Shown: positions 38,231 to 43,285, numbered from the stretch's first letter. The stretch: 64,000 nt of DNA from Channallabes apus (GCA_030522415.1 CM060108.1:42112256-42176255), one strand, 5' to 3'. Numbers and translations: made by a program. The notes: generated from the letters alone by a model not told the origin.

Positions 38231-38494
38231 CGGGAGAGTGAGAATAACCCACCTTTCTTCCGCAGAGTGCTGCCATGTGTAGAGCTGTGTCCCCGACATC
38301 ATTCTGCGAGTTCACCTCCAATCCGCTCTGTACACACAACTCCATGATAAAGAGCAATACTTTACCAATCAGTGGCTCGCACTTTTATATCATCATCATG
38401 TGTCTTACTTTTAAGAGTTCTTCAACAATATCTTTCTGACCGAAGTAACTGGACAGGTGAAGTGCCGACCATCCAGTGTTAGACCTGGTTTTGC
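1203..38494 (-). CDS. osbpl1a: osbpl1a, oxysterol-binding-protein-related protein 1 (long form), 13 exons, partial at both ends
   Basis: ORP1L is a lipid-transfer protein of late endosomes. Its ankyrin repeats bind Rab7, its PH domain binds phosphoinositides, its FFAT motif binds ER-resident VAP, and a C-terminal ORD carries sterol. The exons read on the minus strand, in order, are 38494-38409, 38327-38253, 38151-38040, 37943-37858, 37790-37646, 36518-36451, 36327-36283, 35978-35905, 34019-33956, 32698-32594, 32056-31967, 27483-27405 and 1371-1203. All have AG acceptors and GT donors. Phases are consistent from exon to exon as far as 27405, and the translation follows vertebrate ORP1L from the ankyrin region past the PH domain. 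The join from 27405 to 1371 is unresolved: one exon may lie near 4908 or be missing. The ORD exons must lie left of the window. The first coding exon was not located. Repeats fill the introns, the largest exceeding 22 kb. Confidence 0.9.
1372..2187. other. osbpl1a intron, short repeat scrap at right end
   Basis: Mostly featureless. The stretch around 2140-2175 (caggttcctaataaagtggc) looks like the terminal part of a dispersed fish DNA element found more completely elsewhere. Confidence 0.35.
2540..3726 (+). pseudogene. Tc1 transposase pseudogene, SINE-split and frameshifted
   Basis: A DDE transposase whose segments are 2540-2650, then 2862 to about 3457, then an offset frame from about 3457 to 3726. 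Visible catalytic context is WSDESRF, then QDNARPH, then PDLSPIE. The breaks are an inserted SINE and a one-base homopolymer indel. Compared with the copy at 53962, one codon is also missing near 3291. Confidence 0.88.
2651..2860 (+). repeat. tRNA-derived SINE (family B) nested in Tc1 copy 1
   Basis: The 5' head has an A-box-like tagctcagtggttaaggc and a B box ggttcaaaccc. The middle is gcccttgagcaaggccctta. The 3' end has a hairpin (cgctct-ggata-agagcg) and a tail of tgtaaa repeats. The head is tRNA-like; the tail hairpin resembles those of L2/UnaL2-type LINEs. The target is duplicated (tca or atca) at 2647-2650 and 2860-2863, and the undisturbed site is visible in the related Tc1 copy at about 54064-54070. 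Confidence 0.85.
3949..4741. other. osbpl1a intron, nothing firm
   Basis: AT-rich intron with a C-run at 4621-4630. Part of 4668-4740 is repeated at 7286-7345. No other element recognised. Confidence 0.4.
4742..4908 (-). other. possible osbpl1a exon or exon-like segment, uncertain
   Basis: The frame entered in phase 1 at 4908 is open and reads [17 protein letters not shown] and then a charged helix ending [10 protein letters not shown]. The phase fits the exon at 27405, and the position fits the missing linker. However, the acceptor is weak, no convincing donor was found, and similarity to ORP1L is low. An alternative acceptor at cag before GTTTGTAACGTG resembles the start of the exon at 1371, so it may be a decayed duplicate. 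Part of the adjacent sequence (4668-4740) recurs at 7286-7345. Confidence 0.25.
5104..5482 (+). repeat. tRNA-derived SINE (family A) with 12-bp target duplication
   Basis: The head has A-box-like tagtggttagcactgtcgcc and B box gggttcgattcc. A long body includes tggagtttgcatgttctccc and cctgtccagggtgtaccccg, and the 3' tail is a gaat repeat. Flanked by a perfect 12-bp duplication aggtctcacaac (5092-5103 and 5483-5494). This is the best full-length copy of a family found many times in the window. Confidence 0.88.
5594..5788 (+). repeat. tRNA-derived SINE (family B)
   Basis: Same head, centre and 3' hairpin region as the copy in the Tc1 element. Flanked by aacattg on both sides (5587-5593 and 5789-5795), consistent with target-site duplication. 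Confidence 0.82.
5851..6528. mobile_element. MITE-like non-autonomous DNA element
   Basis: Begins cccagcaaac and ends with the imperfect complement gtttgctagg, with TA on both outer sides. The sub-terminal sequences are also roughly complementary (gacgtcattaattgg at the left, ggacgtcatttcaatgg at the right). No coding capacity. The interior contains pieces of the repeat unit that makes up the adjacent inverted repeat. The family was not identified. Confidence 0.5.
6531..7262. repeat. large imperfect inverted repeat, about 350-bp arms
   Basis: The left arm runs rightward from tagctctagatat near 6533, and its complement ends near 7260. Matched landmarks include gttattcaatttctttccca (left arm) and its complement at about 7140-7160, ctgctagctagcat in both arms, and a tccacaaat...atcagctgtt block. 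By eye the arms are roughly three-quarters identical. No ORF of note. It could be a fold-back element or two opposed copies of one interspersed repeat. Confidence 0.6.
7263..9188. other. osbpl1a intron, unassigned; one open stretch of unknown meaning
   Basis: 7286-7345 resembles 4668-4740, and 7440-7540 resembles the inverted-repeat unit. The minus strand at 7430-7705 is open for 91 codons but matches nothing I recognise. A stretch around 8012-8190 contains opposed copies of a gtgcgtttacat/catgtaaacac motif, perhaps a non-autonomous DNA element. The remainder shows nothing. Confidence 0.3.
9189..9250. repeat. (CT)n-(CA)n microsatellite
   Basis: A compound dinucleotide tract of CT units followed by CA units. 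Confidence 0.95.
9251..10080. other. osbpl1a intron, nothing recognised
   Basis: AT-rich with poly-A runs at about 9411 and 9870. No element or exon recognised. Confidence 0.5.
10081..10136. repeat. (CA)n microsatellite
   Basis: An uninterrupted dinucleotide run of about 55 bases. Confidence 0.95.
10480..12770. repeat. strongly diverged tandem array with an actgagtat/tcccattact motif
   Basis: Over about 2.2 kb the words gagtat, attactcagta, ggactt and tttcccatta recur at irregular spacing of about 50-65 bases, for example near 10595, 10790, 10880, 11640, 11700, 11850, 11930 and 12410. This looks like an old minisatellite that has decayed. A family A SINE interrupts it at about 12036-12315. 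Confidence 0.55.
12036..12315 (-). repeat. tRNA-derived SINE (family A), old copy
   Basis: Recognised by cctatcccaggagactta, tacaccctggatggggtgcc and acggggagaacatgcaaac, the reverse orientation of the family A body. Diverged and lacking a clear head. Confidence 0.75.
12914..12950. repeat. (CA)n microsatellite
   Basis: A dinucleotide run inside otherwise unannotated intron (12770-13970), where no exon was recognised. Confidence 0.93.
13974..14231. repeat. cluster of TG, GA and CT microsatellites
   Basis: Successive tgtg/gaga tracts at 13976-14030, a CT run near 14136-14154 and a GA run at 14184-14231, separated by unique sequence. ORFs read through these are artefacts of the repeats. Confidence 0.9.
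14405..15604. repeat. 33-bp minisatellite, left block (about 36 units)
   Basis: The unit is 33 bp, built from gtagagacaagagtccaatg followed by agagacttcagct, with variants (tacaatg, gaaatcaaa, acatc). The unit is a multiple of three with few stops, so long ORFs appear in several frames on both strands; one encodes repeats of [11 protein letters not shown]. Lies within an osbpl1a intron. Degenerate units begin around 14340. The array is interrupted at 15604 by a gypsy element and resumes at 21095. Confidence 0.95.
15605..16204 (-). repeat. 3' LTR of the gypsy element
   Basis: The partner of 20495-21094. The pol frame runs about 45 bases into it and stops at 16159-16161. The TATA-like sequence is at 16050-16056. 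Confidence 0.95.
16159..18810 (-). CDS. pol: gypsy Pol: RT, RNase H, integrase and chromodomain
   Basis: The frame is open from the homopolymer at 18811 to 16159; there is no natural start here because it continues the upstream polyprotein after a one-base shift. RT shows [10 protein letters not shown] and the catalytic [10 protein letters not shown] (near 18472-18483). RNase H follows with [14 protein letters not shown] and [10 protein letters not shown]. Integrase has an HHCC finger ending CDTCTRNK, then [15 protein letters not shown] and NGQTERIN carrying the D, D and E. The C-terminus has a chromodomain ([26 protein letters not shown], about 16245-16390), thought to bind modified histones and steer insertion. 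Coding looks otherwise intact. Confidence 0.93.
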   Translation of the reverse strand, partial: VEKKDKSLRPCIDYRGLNEITVKNRYPLPLMSTAFELLQDARLFTKLDLRNAYHLVRIREGDEWKTAFNTPTGHYEYLVVPFGLTNAPAVFQTLINDVLRDFLNIFVFAYLDDILIFSRSLKEHRAHVRQVLQRLLENKLYVKAEKCEFHQESTSFLGYLISPSGIQMDPTKVKAVTDWPPPSSRRELQRFLGFANFYRRFIRSYSTVATPLTSLTSTKTPFRWSTAAEKAFNDLKHRFTTAPILVFPDSSLQFIVEVDASETGVGAVLSQRSLTDNKLHPCAFFSRRLTPPERNYDIGDRELLAVKLALEEWRHWLDGADLPFLVWTDHRNLEYLKSAKRLNSRQARWSLFFSRFNFTLSYRPGSKNAKPDALSRQFPTPRETPTLDTILPPQCLVATTRLEVENQVLQSLEQEPGPSNVPLGRLFVPAAIRPQVLDWGHSSRLACHPGATRTLSLLQQRFWWPSIMEDVKNFVASCDTCTRNKTLNHPPEGLLKPLPIPHRPWSHIALDFVTGLPSSNNNTCILTVVDRFSKSAHFIPLPKLPSAKETAELMIHHVFRLHGLPVDIVSDRGPQFSAQFWKAFCTLIGATPSLSSGFHPQSNGQTERINQELEKSLRCMVSRDAASWSRYLPWVEYAHNTLTTSSTGMSPFQCCLGYQPPLFPTQEEETAVPSAQAFVRRCKNTWRRARAQLRRTVSTFQRKANRHRAAAPKYRIGQRVMLSTRDLPLKTTSRKLSPRFVGPFTISRIINPCSVRLALPLSMRRVNPTFHVSQIRRLVPCPLAPQPHPPPPPRLIDGGEAFTVRRLLKSRRRGRGLQYLVDWEGYGPEERSWVPARFILDRSLITDFHNLHPEASSRTPGGVRRGGSTVTIRQVTPPPQAKP
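16206..16219 (-). promoter_or_regulatory. polypurine tract of the gypsy element
   Basis: The coding strand reads taggggggggagtac directly before the 3' LTR, the position from which plus-strand DNA synthesis starts in LTR elements. Confidence 0.8.
18807..20477 (-). CDS. gag-pol: gypsy Gag, protease and N-terminal RT
   Basis: I place the start at the ATG at 20477 ([17 protein letters not shown]), 18 bases inside the 5' LTR edge. The open frame upstream is LTR and probably not translated. Gag has an N-terminal helical region, a retrotransposon capsid-like domain (RSFLSQCSL to [10 protein letters not shown], around 20230-20090) and a zinc knuckle [14 protein letters not shown] near 19570-19610. 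The aspartic protease motif [12 protein letters not shown] lies near 19405-19440. The frame ends at 18807 just inside RT, directly after a run of eight identical bases. Polyprotein products are structural and enzymatic parts of the particle. Confidence 0.9.
   Translation of the reverse strand: MDPADIARLETALRNQGTLLGSHQQDIQHIMTTLSTVTQTLTSLTDQIKQLHLIPSPASEVPLAPTTRQEPRLPAPPTYDGDPLTCRSFLSQCSLVLELQASSFPTERSKVAYIITLLTGRAREWGTSLWDAQVPCCATYWAFTSEMRRVFDHSFSGRQAASQLLKLSQGSRSVHDYTIDFRTLAPSCGWDDQALFDAFLHGLADSIMDELAARELPSTIQELMDLATRIDVRKHAHYQVDHQWSRSTARNQPPASIVTMPTLETPHEPMQIGRTRISLKERQRRRDEGSCFYCGQAGHLVRTCPLKVSGPPVILGVQGTPALSSFPDRRPLFSVTLTYDNQPYVLNALVDSGADQNLIAASTIAKLKIPSVPLSRPFHVQALDGSKLPPITHRSAPLTLQFSGNHAENISLLIIKSPHAPVVLGLPWLKQHNPHIDWTRKNVLEWSPACLSSCLHSASPRNELTTSQEEIPSLSKVPAEYHDLKQVFSKSRAISLPPHRPYDCTIDLLPGTSPPKGRLYALSRPEREAMELYISESLTAGIIRPSSSPAGAGFFL
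20495..21094 (-). repeat. 5' LTR of the gypsy element
   Basis: 600 bp, matching 15605-16204 line by line. The minus strand carries a TATA-like TATATAA at 20940-20946, about 150 bases in from the 5' edge, a plausible promoter for the element. Confidence 0.95.
21095..22340. repeat. 33-bp minisatellite, right block (about 38 units)
   Basis: Continuation of the array after the gypsy insertion, with the same 33-bp unit and extra variants (gtggagacaag, ggggacaatg). Rare variants recur at a distance: gatgagagaacaacg occurs at 21487 and 21982, exactly 495 bp or 15 units apart, which indicates block-wise duplication. Confidence 0.95.
22341..23190. repeat. degenerate flank of the minisatellite with an inner 45-bp tandem repeat
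   Basis: Words such as gagatcagctatag, gagtacaat and agagagatcagc continue at loose spacing, showing a decayed edge of the array. At about 22800-22945 a separate unit of about 45 bp (tagagagagaaaagctgtag plus ggggtacagt) is repeated three times. Confidence 0.7.
23191..24429. other. osbpl1a intron, nothing recognised
   Basis: AT-rich, with several ttaaaa/aagat words but no clear element, exon or tandem array. Confidence 0.45.
24430..25300 (-). pseudogene. decayed mariner transposase
   Basis: The minus strand, in broken frames, reads mariner-like pieces: an N-terminal finger-helix fragment near 25200-25300, SYGTV-like and [16 protein letters not shown] near 25000-25060, then WVYGYC or [11 protein letters not shown] near 24850-24910, then [15 protein letters not shown] near 24660-24700. 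These follow the order of the mariner catalytic domain around its first Asp. Many stops and frame changes; the right portion is lost. Confidence 0.7.
25310..25680 (+). pseudogene. non-LTR retrotransposon fragment (RT and 3' tail)
   Basis: One frame reads [13 protein letters not shown], the catalytic RT motif of LINE elements, followed by decayed coding sequence. It then ends with aataaaactctgattctgtt, resembling the 3' end of a common fish LINE. Confidence 0.6.
25806..26072 (-). pseudogene. non-LTR retrotransposon C-terminal ORF2 fragment
   Basis: An 88-codon open frame including [20 protein letters not shown] and [10 protein letters not shown], the conserved C-terminal tail of fish LINE ORF2 proteins. 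5'-truncated with no catalytic domain. The opposite orientation to the fragment at 25310 shows that they are separate insertions. Confidence 0.75.
26290..26480 (-). pseudogene. mariner transposase N-terminal remnant
   Basis: The minus strand reads [13 protein letters not shown] and, after a shift, a DDE(R)[11 protein letters not shown] stretch, the N-terminal DNA-binding region of mariner transposases. It is a second copy of the region seen near 25115-25300. Confidence 0.6.
26481..27058. other. osbpl1a intron, nothing recognised
   Basis: No element or exon identified. Confidence 0.45.
27059..27179. repeat. (CA)n microsatellite with cat interruptions
   Basis: A 120-base CA tract, imperfect at its left end, about 225 bases beyond the donor side of the exon at 27405. 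Confidence 0.95.
27405..27483 (-). CDS. osbpl1a: osbpl1a exon, helical linker
   Basis: A 79-bp exon encoding [20 protein letters not shown], a helical segment after the PH domain. Acceptor ctctacag, donor gtaaga, exit phase 1. Similarity to ORP1L is looser here than in the ankyrin and PH exons, but strand, splice sites and phase all fit. Confidence 0.72.
27808..27900 (+). pseudogene. mariner C-terminal scrap
   Basis: Reads [20 protein letters not shown], resembling the HLFGPLK...GKRF segment near the C-terminus of mariner transposases. A related scrap occurs at 44690-44775. Confidence 0.5.
28255..28597 (+). repeat. 5' LTR of deleted gypsy element
   Basis: Matches the 3' LTR from ccggcaccagg onward. 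The first TG is kept and a short deletion follows. A TATA-like cataaaagg is at 28302-28310. Confidence 0.9.
28600..28818 (+). pseudogene. truncated gag start of the deleted gypsy
   Basis: ATG two bases after the LTR. Encodes a short helical region ([20 protein letters not shown]) typical of an N-terminal Gag coiled coil, then an out-of-frame junction with RNase H near 28818. Confidence 0.75.
28819..30456 (+). pseudogene. gypsy RNase H, integrase and chromodomain relic
   Basis: RNase H tail ([26 protein letters not shown]). A tandem duplication of tcctccagtg around 29157-29185 shifts the frame. Integrase follows with an HHCC end (CPVCARAK), [16 protein letters not shown] and NGQTERTN (D, D and E all visible). 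A CA repeat at about 30027-30046 shifts the frame again, then [10 protein letters not shown] and a frameshifted chromodomain ([16 protein letters not shown] in another frame). Not translatable as one product. Confidence 0.88.
30461..30822 (+). repeat. 3' LTR of deleted gypsy element
   Basis: Begins tgtcatgcgcactcagccgc after the polypurine tract aggggggtac and ends tttgtgaca. Confidence 0.92.
30828..31966. other. osbpl1a intron, nothing recognised
   Basis: No element or exon identified apart from the gene's own splice site at the right end. Confidence 0.45.
31967..32056 (-). CDS. osbpl1a: osbpl1a exon, C-terminal helix of PH domain
   Basis: A 90-bp phase 0 exon encoding [20 protein letters not shown] and an acidic tail. 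It is nearly diagnostic for ORP1L (WxxAIEEHxxYS). Acceptor ggacag, donor gtgagt. The next intron contains a gypsy relic inserted antisense to the gene. Confidence 0.92.
32057..32593. other. osbpl1a intron, nothing recognised
   Basis: AT-rich, with a C-run at 32401. Confidence 0.45.
32594..32698 (-). CDS. osbpl1a: osbpl1a exon, PH domain
   Basis: A 105-bp phase 0 exon containing [20 protein letters not shown], the next PH-domain strands. Acceptor ttttacag, donor gtgagt. Confidence 0.88.
33098..33409 (-). repeat. tRNA-derived SINE (family A) with 12-bp target duplication
   Basis: Starts with the attc repeat tail and ends with the tRNA-like head (gctaaccactacaccaccgc). Flanked by aaccatgatgca at 33086-33097 and 33410-33421. 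Confidence 0.88.
33956..34019 (-). CDS. osbpl1a: osbpl1a exon, PH domain
   Basis: A 64-bp exon, entry phase 2 and exit phase 0. It encodes [20 protein letters not shown], matching the RQGxK...C segment of the ORP1L PH domain. Acceptor tccacag, donor gtaagt. Confidence 0.85.
34230..35620. repeat. diverged AT-rich tandem array with an aaaccctgattcaatt motif
   Basis: Short words aaccatgattcaatt, aaaccctgatttaa and their variants recur every 15-40 bases over about 1.4 kb, and again more weakly at about 32990-33540. It looks like an old short-unit satellite. Interrupted by the SINE at 34710-35065. Confidence 0.6.
34710..35065 (-). repeat. tRNA-derived SINE (family A) with 12-bp target duplication
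   Basis: Full body and head in reverse orientation. Flanked by aaccctgattca at 34698-34709 and 35066-35077, both within the AT-rich array. Confidence 0.88.
35905..35978 (-). CDS. osbpl1a: osbpl1a exon, PH domain
   Basis: A 74-bp exon encoding [19 protein letters not shown], a typical PH-domain strand pair (WVVL...LSWY in ORP1L). Acceptor tttacag, donor gtaagt, exit phase 2. Confidence 0.9.
36283..36327 (-). CDS. osbpl1a: osbpl1a exon, start of PH domain
   Basis: A 45-bp phase 0 exon encoding [15 protein letters not shown], matching the ORP1L stretch just before the PH domain that ends in EGxLWK. The acceptor follows a pyrimidine-rich tract (ctcgtccctcaag). The donor is gtagtc. Confidence 0.8.
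36451..36518 (-). CDS. osbpl1a: osbpl1a exon, end of ankyrin region
   Basis: A 68-bp exon entered in phase 1. With the preceding G it reads [20 protein letters not shown], the ORP1L segment after the last ankyrin repeat. Acceptor cgtag, donor gtaaat. The frame stays open through the short intron into the next exon, which is probably accidental. Confidence 0.85.
36669..37054 (-). repeat. tRNA-derived SINE (family A) with 12-bp target duplication
   Basis: Complete copy with attc tail and head, flanked by acatcctggagt at 36657-36668 and 37055-37066. Lies in the intron between the osbpl1a exons at 37646 and 36518. Confidence 0.9.
37122..37310 (+). repeat. SINE family A fragment
   Basis: Shows gggttcgattccc, gtctgtgtgcatggagtttg and gggtttcctccgggaattcc in the forward direction, then decays. 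Contains a C-rich run around 37170. Confidence 0.65.
37646..37790 (-). CDS. osbpl1a: osbpl1a exon, third ankyrin repeat
   Basis: A 145-bp exon containing [19 protein letters not shown], the best-conserved ankyrin stretch in this gene. Acceptor aaacag, donor gtacgc, exit phase 1. This exon and the two repeats upstream form the Rab7-binding ankyrin region of ORP1L. Confidence 0.92.
37858..37943 (-). CDS. osbpl1a: osbpl1a exon, inter-repeat helix
   Basis: An 86-bp exon, entry phase 1 and exit phase 0. It encodes a charged segment with [16 protein letters not shown], the start of the next ankyrin unit. Acceptor caccag, donor gtgagt. Confidence 0.87.
38040..38151 (-). CDS. osbpl1a: osbpl1a exon, end of ankyrin repeat and linker
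   Basis: A 112-bp exon encoding [18 protein letters not shown] followed by an acidic stretch. It corresponds to the ORP1L segment ending in a methionine-leucine-glutamate. Acceptor tacccag, donor gttggt, exit phase 1. Confidence 0.88.
38193..38229. repeat. (GA)n microsatellite
   Basis: In the short osbpl1a intron between the exons at 38253 and 38151. Confidence 0.93.
38253..38327 (-). CDS. osbpl1a: osbpl1a exon, ankyrin repeat
   Basis: A 75-bp phase 0 exon whose translation contains [16 protein letters not shown], matching the second ankyrin repeat region of ORP1L. Acceptor gtgtacag, donor gtgggt. Confidence 0.9.
38409..38494 (-). CDS. osbpl1a: osbpl1a exon, first visible ankyrin repeat
   Basis: Encodes an ankyrin repeat with the core [15 protein letters not shown]. 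The acceptor ctgcag precedes GC, which completes a codon from the previous exon (phase 1 entry). The donor is gtaaga after a lysine codon. A CT-rich microsatellite lies just upstream of the acceptor on the coding strand. The exon carrying the start codon should end with one base of a glycine codon; none was recognised between 38495 and 61000. Confidence 0.88.
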
Positions 38495-38513
38495 CTGCAG
38501 TGTTGAAGAGAAC

Positions 38514-38515
<2 letters not shown>

Positions 38516-38553
<38 letters not shown>
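38516..38553. repeat. (GA)n microsatellite next to an osbpl1a splice acceptor
   Basis: On the coding (minus) strand this is a CT tract about 20 bases upstream of the acceptor of the exon at 38494, so it forms an extended pyrimidine tract. Confidence 0.93.
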
Positions 38554-38555
<2 letters not shown>

Positions 38556-39351
38556 AATAGTTTCACATCTCTTCCTGAAATAGAAAAAGAGTCAGCAGCA
38601 ACAAGCTCATAGTAACAAGCTGAAATACCAAGTCAATACTGAATGCATGGGAATGCACGAGATTGATGAACATAAAGAAAAAAATATACACTTCTCATCA
38701 TATATCATAAGTCTCGAGCTGCCTTGACTCCTCCTGCCTTTGGTCTGATGCATCCTCGTACCCCACTTCTCATCACATGGAGAGCTCGGGACAGCTCCAT
38801 ATGGTCTGCTTATAAACTTTTGTGGTAACTGAGGACAGTTCCAATTAATAACCATGAAGATGGCTTTTTTTTTTTGGTGCAATTTCTGGAGTAGTCTGAG
38901 GACTAAAATAGCCCTGAACTGTACAGTATCTAATGAATTGTTTCGAAACCTTTATCAGTAAACAGTTGCTAACCTCAACAAATTGGACTTCATGCTATAT
39001 AAACCACATTTCCTGTTGTACAATTGCGTCTTTGACCTCAGAACACACACACACACACACACACACACATTTATTTATGGTCATACTGTCTGGTTTCAGC
39101 CAAATGAGGACGGTTCCCTTTTGAGTCTGGTTCCTCTCGAGGTTTCTTCCTCAGGGAGTTTCTTTGTCACAGTCGCCTTCACTTCGCTCATAAGGGACAA
39201 ACTTTAGTTTTTTTTTTTTTTTTTTATATCCAAAATGTTGCATTGTTAACCACGTTATATAAATACATTTGAGCATGAGTAAATTAATTAAATATGAATA
39301 TTAGAATACTAGAATACAATACAAAAGGCATTATATACGGTATATTCCTAA
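38554..39351. other. upstream of osbpl1a exon 38494, nothing but simple repeats
   Basis: Contains a CA run at about 39043-39069 and a T-run at about 39209. The first coding exon of osbpl1a was looked for here and not found. Confidence 0.4.
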
Positions 39352-39512
39352 ATGGCGGCTTAGTGGTTGGCACTATTGCATTGCACCTCCAGGTTCTGGG
39401 GTCGATTCTCACCCTTGGGTCTGTGTGCATGGAGTTTGCATGTTTCTTCCCATGCTTTTCTCTAGCGACTCAGGTTTCCTCCCACAGTCCAAAGGCATGA
39501 AGATTAGGTCAG
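39352..39512 (+). repeat. SINE family A fragment
   Basis: Head ggcggcttagtggttggcac, then gtctgtgtgcatggagtttg and cctcccacagtccaaaggca. Its 3' part is missing and it abuts the truncated Tc1 element. Confidence 0.72.
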
Positions 39513-39529
39513 GCATGCGGATTTCAGGT

Positions 39530-40209
39530 CAGGAGAGTTGGCAGGCCAATTGAGCACAGTAATACCATGGTCAGTAAACCATTTACCAGTGGTTTTGGCA
39601 CTGTGAGCAGGTGCCAGGTCGTGCTGAAAAATGAAATCTTCATCTCCATAAAGCTTTTCAGCAGATGGAAGCATGAAGTGCTCCAAAATCTCCTGATAGC
39701 TAGCTGCATTGACCCTGCCCTTGATAAAACACAGTGGACCAACACCAGCAGCTGACATGGCACCCCAGACCATCACTGACTGTGGGTACTTGACACTGGA
39801 CTTCAGGCATTTTGGCATTTCCCTCTCCCCAGTCTTCCTCCAGACTCTGGCACCTTGATTTCCGAATGACATGCAAAATTTGCAACCTGTAGCCCATTTC
39901 CTGCACACGCCTGTACACGGTGGCTCTGGATGTTTCTACTCCAGACTCAGTCCACTGCTTCCGCAGGTCCCCCAAGGTCTGGAATCGGTCCTTCTCCACA
40001 ATCTTCCTCAGGGCCCGGTCACCTCTTCTCGTTGTGCAGCGTTTTCTGCCACACTTTTTCCTTCCCACAGACTTCCCACTGAGGTGCCTTGATACAGCAC
40101 TCTGGGAACAGCCTATTCGTTCAGAAATGTCTTTCTGTGTCTTACCCTCTCGCTTGAGGGTGTCAATGATGGCCTTCTGGACAGCAGTCAGGTCGGCAGT
40201 CTTACCCAT
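39530..40209 (-). pseudogene. Tc1 transposase pseudogene lacking the first catalytic Asp and the C-terminus
   Basis: Two overlapping frames, 40209 to about 39870 and from there to 39530, together cover the HTH domains and the middle of the DDE domain. The visible FQHDLAPAH carries the second Asp. The Glu region is gone. Confidence 0.82.
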
Positions 40210-40536
40210 GATTGCGGTTTTGAGTAATGAACCAGGCTGGGAGTTTTTAAAAACCTCAGGAATCTTTTGCAGGTGTTTAGAGTTAATTAGTTGATTCAAA
40301 TGATTAGATTAATAGCTCGTTTAGAGAACCTTTTCATGATATGCTAATTTTTGGAGATTTTCTCATGGGTTTTCATGAGCTGTATGCCATAATCATCAAT
40401 ATTAAAACAATAAAAGGCTTGACCTACTTCAGTTGTGTGTAATGAATCTAAAATATATGAAAGTCTAATGTTTATCAGTACATTACAGAAAATAATGAAC
40501 TTTATCATAATATGCAAATTTTTTTAGAAAGACCTG
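39530..40536 (-). mobile_element. Tc1-like transposon (second family), truncated and internally deleted
   Basis: The right end is agaaagacctg followed by TA (40537-40538). The transposase starts at 40209 on the minus strand (MGKTADLTAVQKAIIDTLKR) with a clear helix-turn-helix (TQKDISERIGCSQSAVSRHL). Between MGYRLQ and FCMSFGNQG (near 39870) a stretch that normally carries the first catalytic Asp is missing, and the frame changes. The rest reads SVMVWGAMSAAGVG and FQHDLAPAH, then stops at WPANSPDL near 39530, where the C-terminal part and left terminus are lost beside a SINE. Confidence 0.88.
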
Positions 40537-40644
40537 TACACTTGAATATGCTCCAGGCTCCTCAAGGCCCTGTATACAAGTCAGTATACAGTAGATGATG
40601 AGTGAATGAGTTAGCGATTACTCAAGTTGTTGTTGGTCTTTCGG

Positions 40645-40860
40645 CTGCTCCCGGCAAGGGGTCGCCACAGCGGAATATCCAGTCCGCACTACAACTTGGC
40701 ACAGGTTTTACGCCGGATGCCCTTCCTGACGCAACCCTCCCATTTTATCCGGGCTTGGGACCGGCACTGCATCCAGTGACTGGGGTGTGGGCACTGGCTG
40801 GAATCGAACCCGGGCCGTCCGCATGGCAGGCGAAACACCTACCACTGAGCCACCAGTGCC
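40645..40860 (-). repeat. tRNA-Gly-derived SINE (family D)
   Basis: On the minus strand 40860-40790 keeps a tRNA-Gly-like shape: acceptor halves ggcactg and cagtgcc pair perfectly, A box tggctcagtggtagg, a GCC anticodon-like loop (gcctgccatgcgg) and B box gggttcgattcc. The body follows with gggcatccggcgtaaaacc. The weakened T-stem and the attached body mark it as a SINE and not a tRNA gene. Confidence 0.8.
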
Positions 40861-42187
40861 TTAGCAATTACTCAAGTAAGTAAGAAAATTTTACAAAGTC
40901 CCCAACAGTTAAAAAATGAACTGGAGTCACATGTCACAGCATGTGATTGTATCCGCCCTCTGTGGTTGCTAGTTGCTGCCCTGATAGTAATACAGGTGGG
41001 AACAGGCTATGGATAAATTAGGGAGAAAATCTCTCCTGCCTCTCAAAACATGAAATAAATGTTCGTGCCTTTCCTTTCTAACTAATTCATCAAAATGTAT
41101 TGGAGCACTTAAACAACACATCCACTTTCCTCCATCAGGTAGCAATTTGTCCTGGTTAAGATTTTAATTATTTTTCTGTATCTCCACTAATACCTGAGCA
41201 GCATCAACCTAAAAAGCATCACAATTACTTTTATTACATTTATATCTCAGACATTAATTGAACGGTCTGAATTTTAACGATAAACTTTGCATAACTCCTC
41301 CCCCTCCCCCCTGCCCCCCCAAAGCAGAATTTTAACGGAAAACATGGCTGCAGGATCGTCCTTACCATGACTGTCAGCTCGTTCCATTTACAATATAGTG
41401 CTGTGAGGCTGTAATAATCTGCGAGTCTCCAGCAATCAAAAATTTCCTGTCGAATGAGAACAACATAGAACTTCACAGCAGGTCAAAGACTGCATGTGTC
41501 TTTATATTTGCAGGAGCCACATGGTGTCTAAATAAAGATAGCAACCCGACACCGGGACTAGCCGTCTGGAACGAAACCACAGGGATGCGTGGCTGTTTCT
41601 TCTATTGCAGCATATTAACACGTTTAACAAGTAACAATATAACATTAAGACTATTTACTATAGTGGTGTAACACTGTACGTACAGTATATGAGGACCTGC
41701 AATATGAGGGCAAATTAACGTGAATGAACATTGGCAACTCAAATCCTCACAACTTGTTGTTGTTGTTGTTGGGATTCCCTGCTTTAGCTGTTCATAACAC
41801 ACAACTTTGCATATGAGTAAATTGGAATGTTACTTTTTTTTTCCTGCCTTGTTCAATTTCTTTCTTTTATTTCAGCAACTCATTTATATGTTAATATAAT
41901 AACACGTCTCATGATGCATGATTGACATGTGGTCTCCACCGATCCAAGATGGTGCACCTTACAAGTTCATCTAAAAAACATGACCTATCATATCAAGTCA
42001 GGTTTTTAGTCAAGCAGGTTATTATTATTATTATTTTTTTCGCTATGGCCAATAGTGTGCAGTAAGTGAAATGTATCAAATCTTCAATTTCTGCAAAAAT
42101 CTTATCTTCTTGATCCTTTAACAGAATTGGAAAAGTTTTAATCTTCAACATTTGTTTTTAAAGTAGCTGTTCTGAGCTGTGATTTGC

Positions 42188-42222
<35 letters not shown>

Positions 42223-43227
42223 CTCAGCTACCTGGTTTAACTAATTAAAACCCTTTTGATAATTGAAGTGGGTGTGGTAGAGCAGGAAAAACACTAGGGA
42301 ATAAGGTTGAGAATTATTGTTTTAAAGCATTAAATAAGCTGGTTACTCCAATTGAAATAAAAACAATGCACTTTCCCCCCCACTATAAAACCATGCTCCT
42401 GGAGAAGATATTTTTAGGAGTAGTGAGGAAATCCTGGTATCAAAAGGAGCTGAGGATTCTCCGTCTCTTACTACATTTAGATATACTAAAAATATAGTAT
42501 AGAGGTATATAGTATAGACCAGTCCACACTGGTCATATCTCAGCAACCAGACATGACACACACATAAACCTGAGTTCAAAATAGTGCTTATTCAACCAGG
42601 AATCTAAAATATATCAAATATACCAAACTGAAATCAGCCAAAATATGACTTAATATCTGATTCGATTTGACGGGTCACAAATTCCTCAAAGGTCACCAGT
42701 CGGATAGATAAAGTACATGCTGCTTTTTATTGCTCAGACTATAAATGCTAGTGTGGTCAAAACATTAGTATTTTTAAAGGGCATTTTGACGTTTTGCATG
42801 CATTAGTTTTTACAAGGTTTGAACTTCACACACCTGAAAAAGAGGAGATATATCAAAAAAAAAATGGCCTTCAAAAGACACAGTCCCATGCATTTAAAAT
42901 ATTTCATTCATTTTCATTCAACTATCCAGTCTAGAATGAAACTTCCATCATCACCGATTCATTTAGGTTAATGATATGCAGATCACTGCCTAACGTCTGC
43001 TTCTGTAATGCAGACTGTGCCTCCAATGTCACGAAAGTGCCTTTTCATTAGAGATTCTGTTCATTAGTTAGCATATTAAATAGGGTATTCACCAAACTTT
43101 TGTTTTATGTCCTTTGTTTTCTGTTGAAAATAATATAGCTGAAAATGAAAAGTTTGTGACTTGAATGTAGAAACGTGAGAGATTAATAGGATAAGCTTTA
43201 TTAATATTTTTTTTATCACATGTCATA

Positions 43228-43228
<1 letters not shown>
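40861..43228. other. intergenic, microsatellites only
   Basis: No recognised gene. GT run at about 42190-42220 and a short att repeat at 42020. One exon-like stretch at about 41361-41441 on the minus strand (acceptor cgacag, donor gtaagg) has no recognised product and a phase that does not fit osbpl1a. Confidence 0.4.

Positions 43229-43280
<52 letters not shown>
43229..43280. repeat. (TA)n microsatellite
   Basis: About 50 bases of alternating TA directly bordering a MITE. Confidence 0.95.

Positions 43281-43282
<2 letters not shown>

Positions 43283-43285
<3 letters not shown>

Noticed and set aside
40790..40860. Functional tRNA-Gly gene
   Set aside because: The T-stem is mismatched and a SINE body follows directly; better explained as a SINE head.
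41361..41441. Exon-like minus-strand stretch with acceptor cgacag and donor gtaagg
   Set aside because: The phase does not fit the next osbpl1a exon, and the translation (EIFDCWRLADYYSLTALY) matches no family I know; kept only as a remark.
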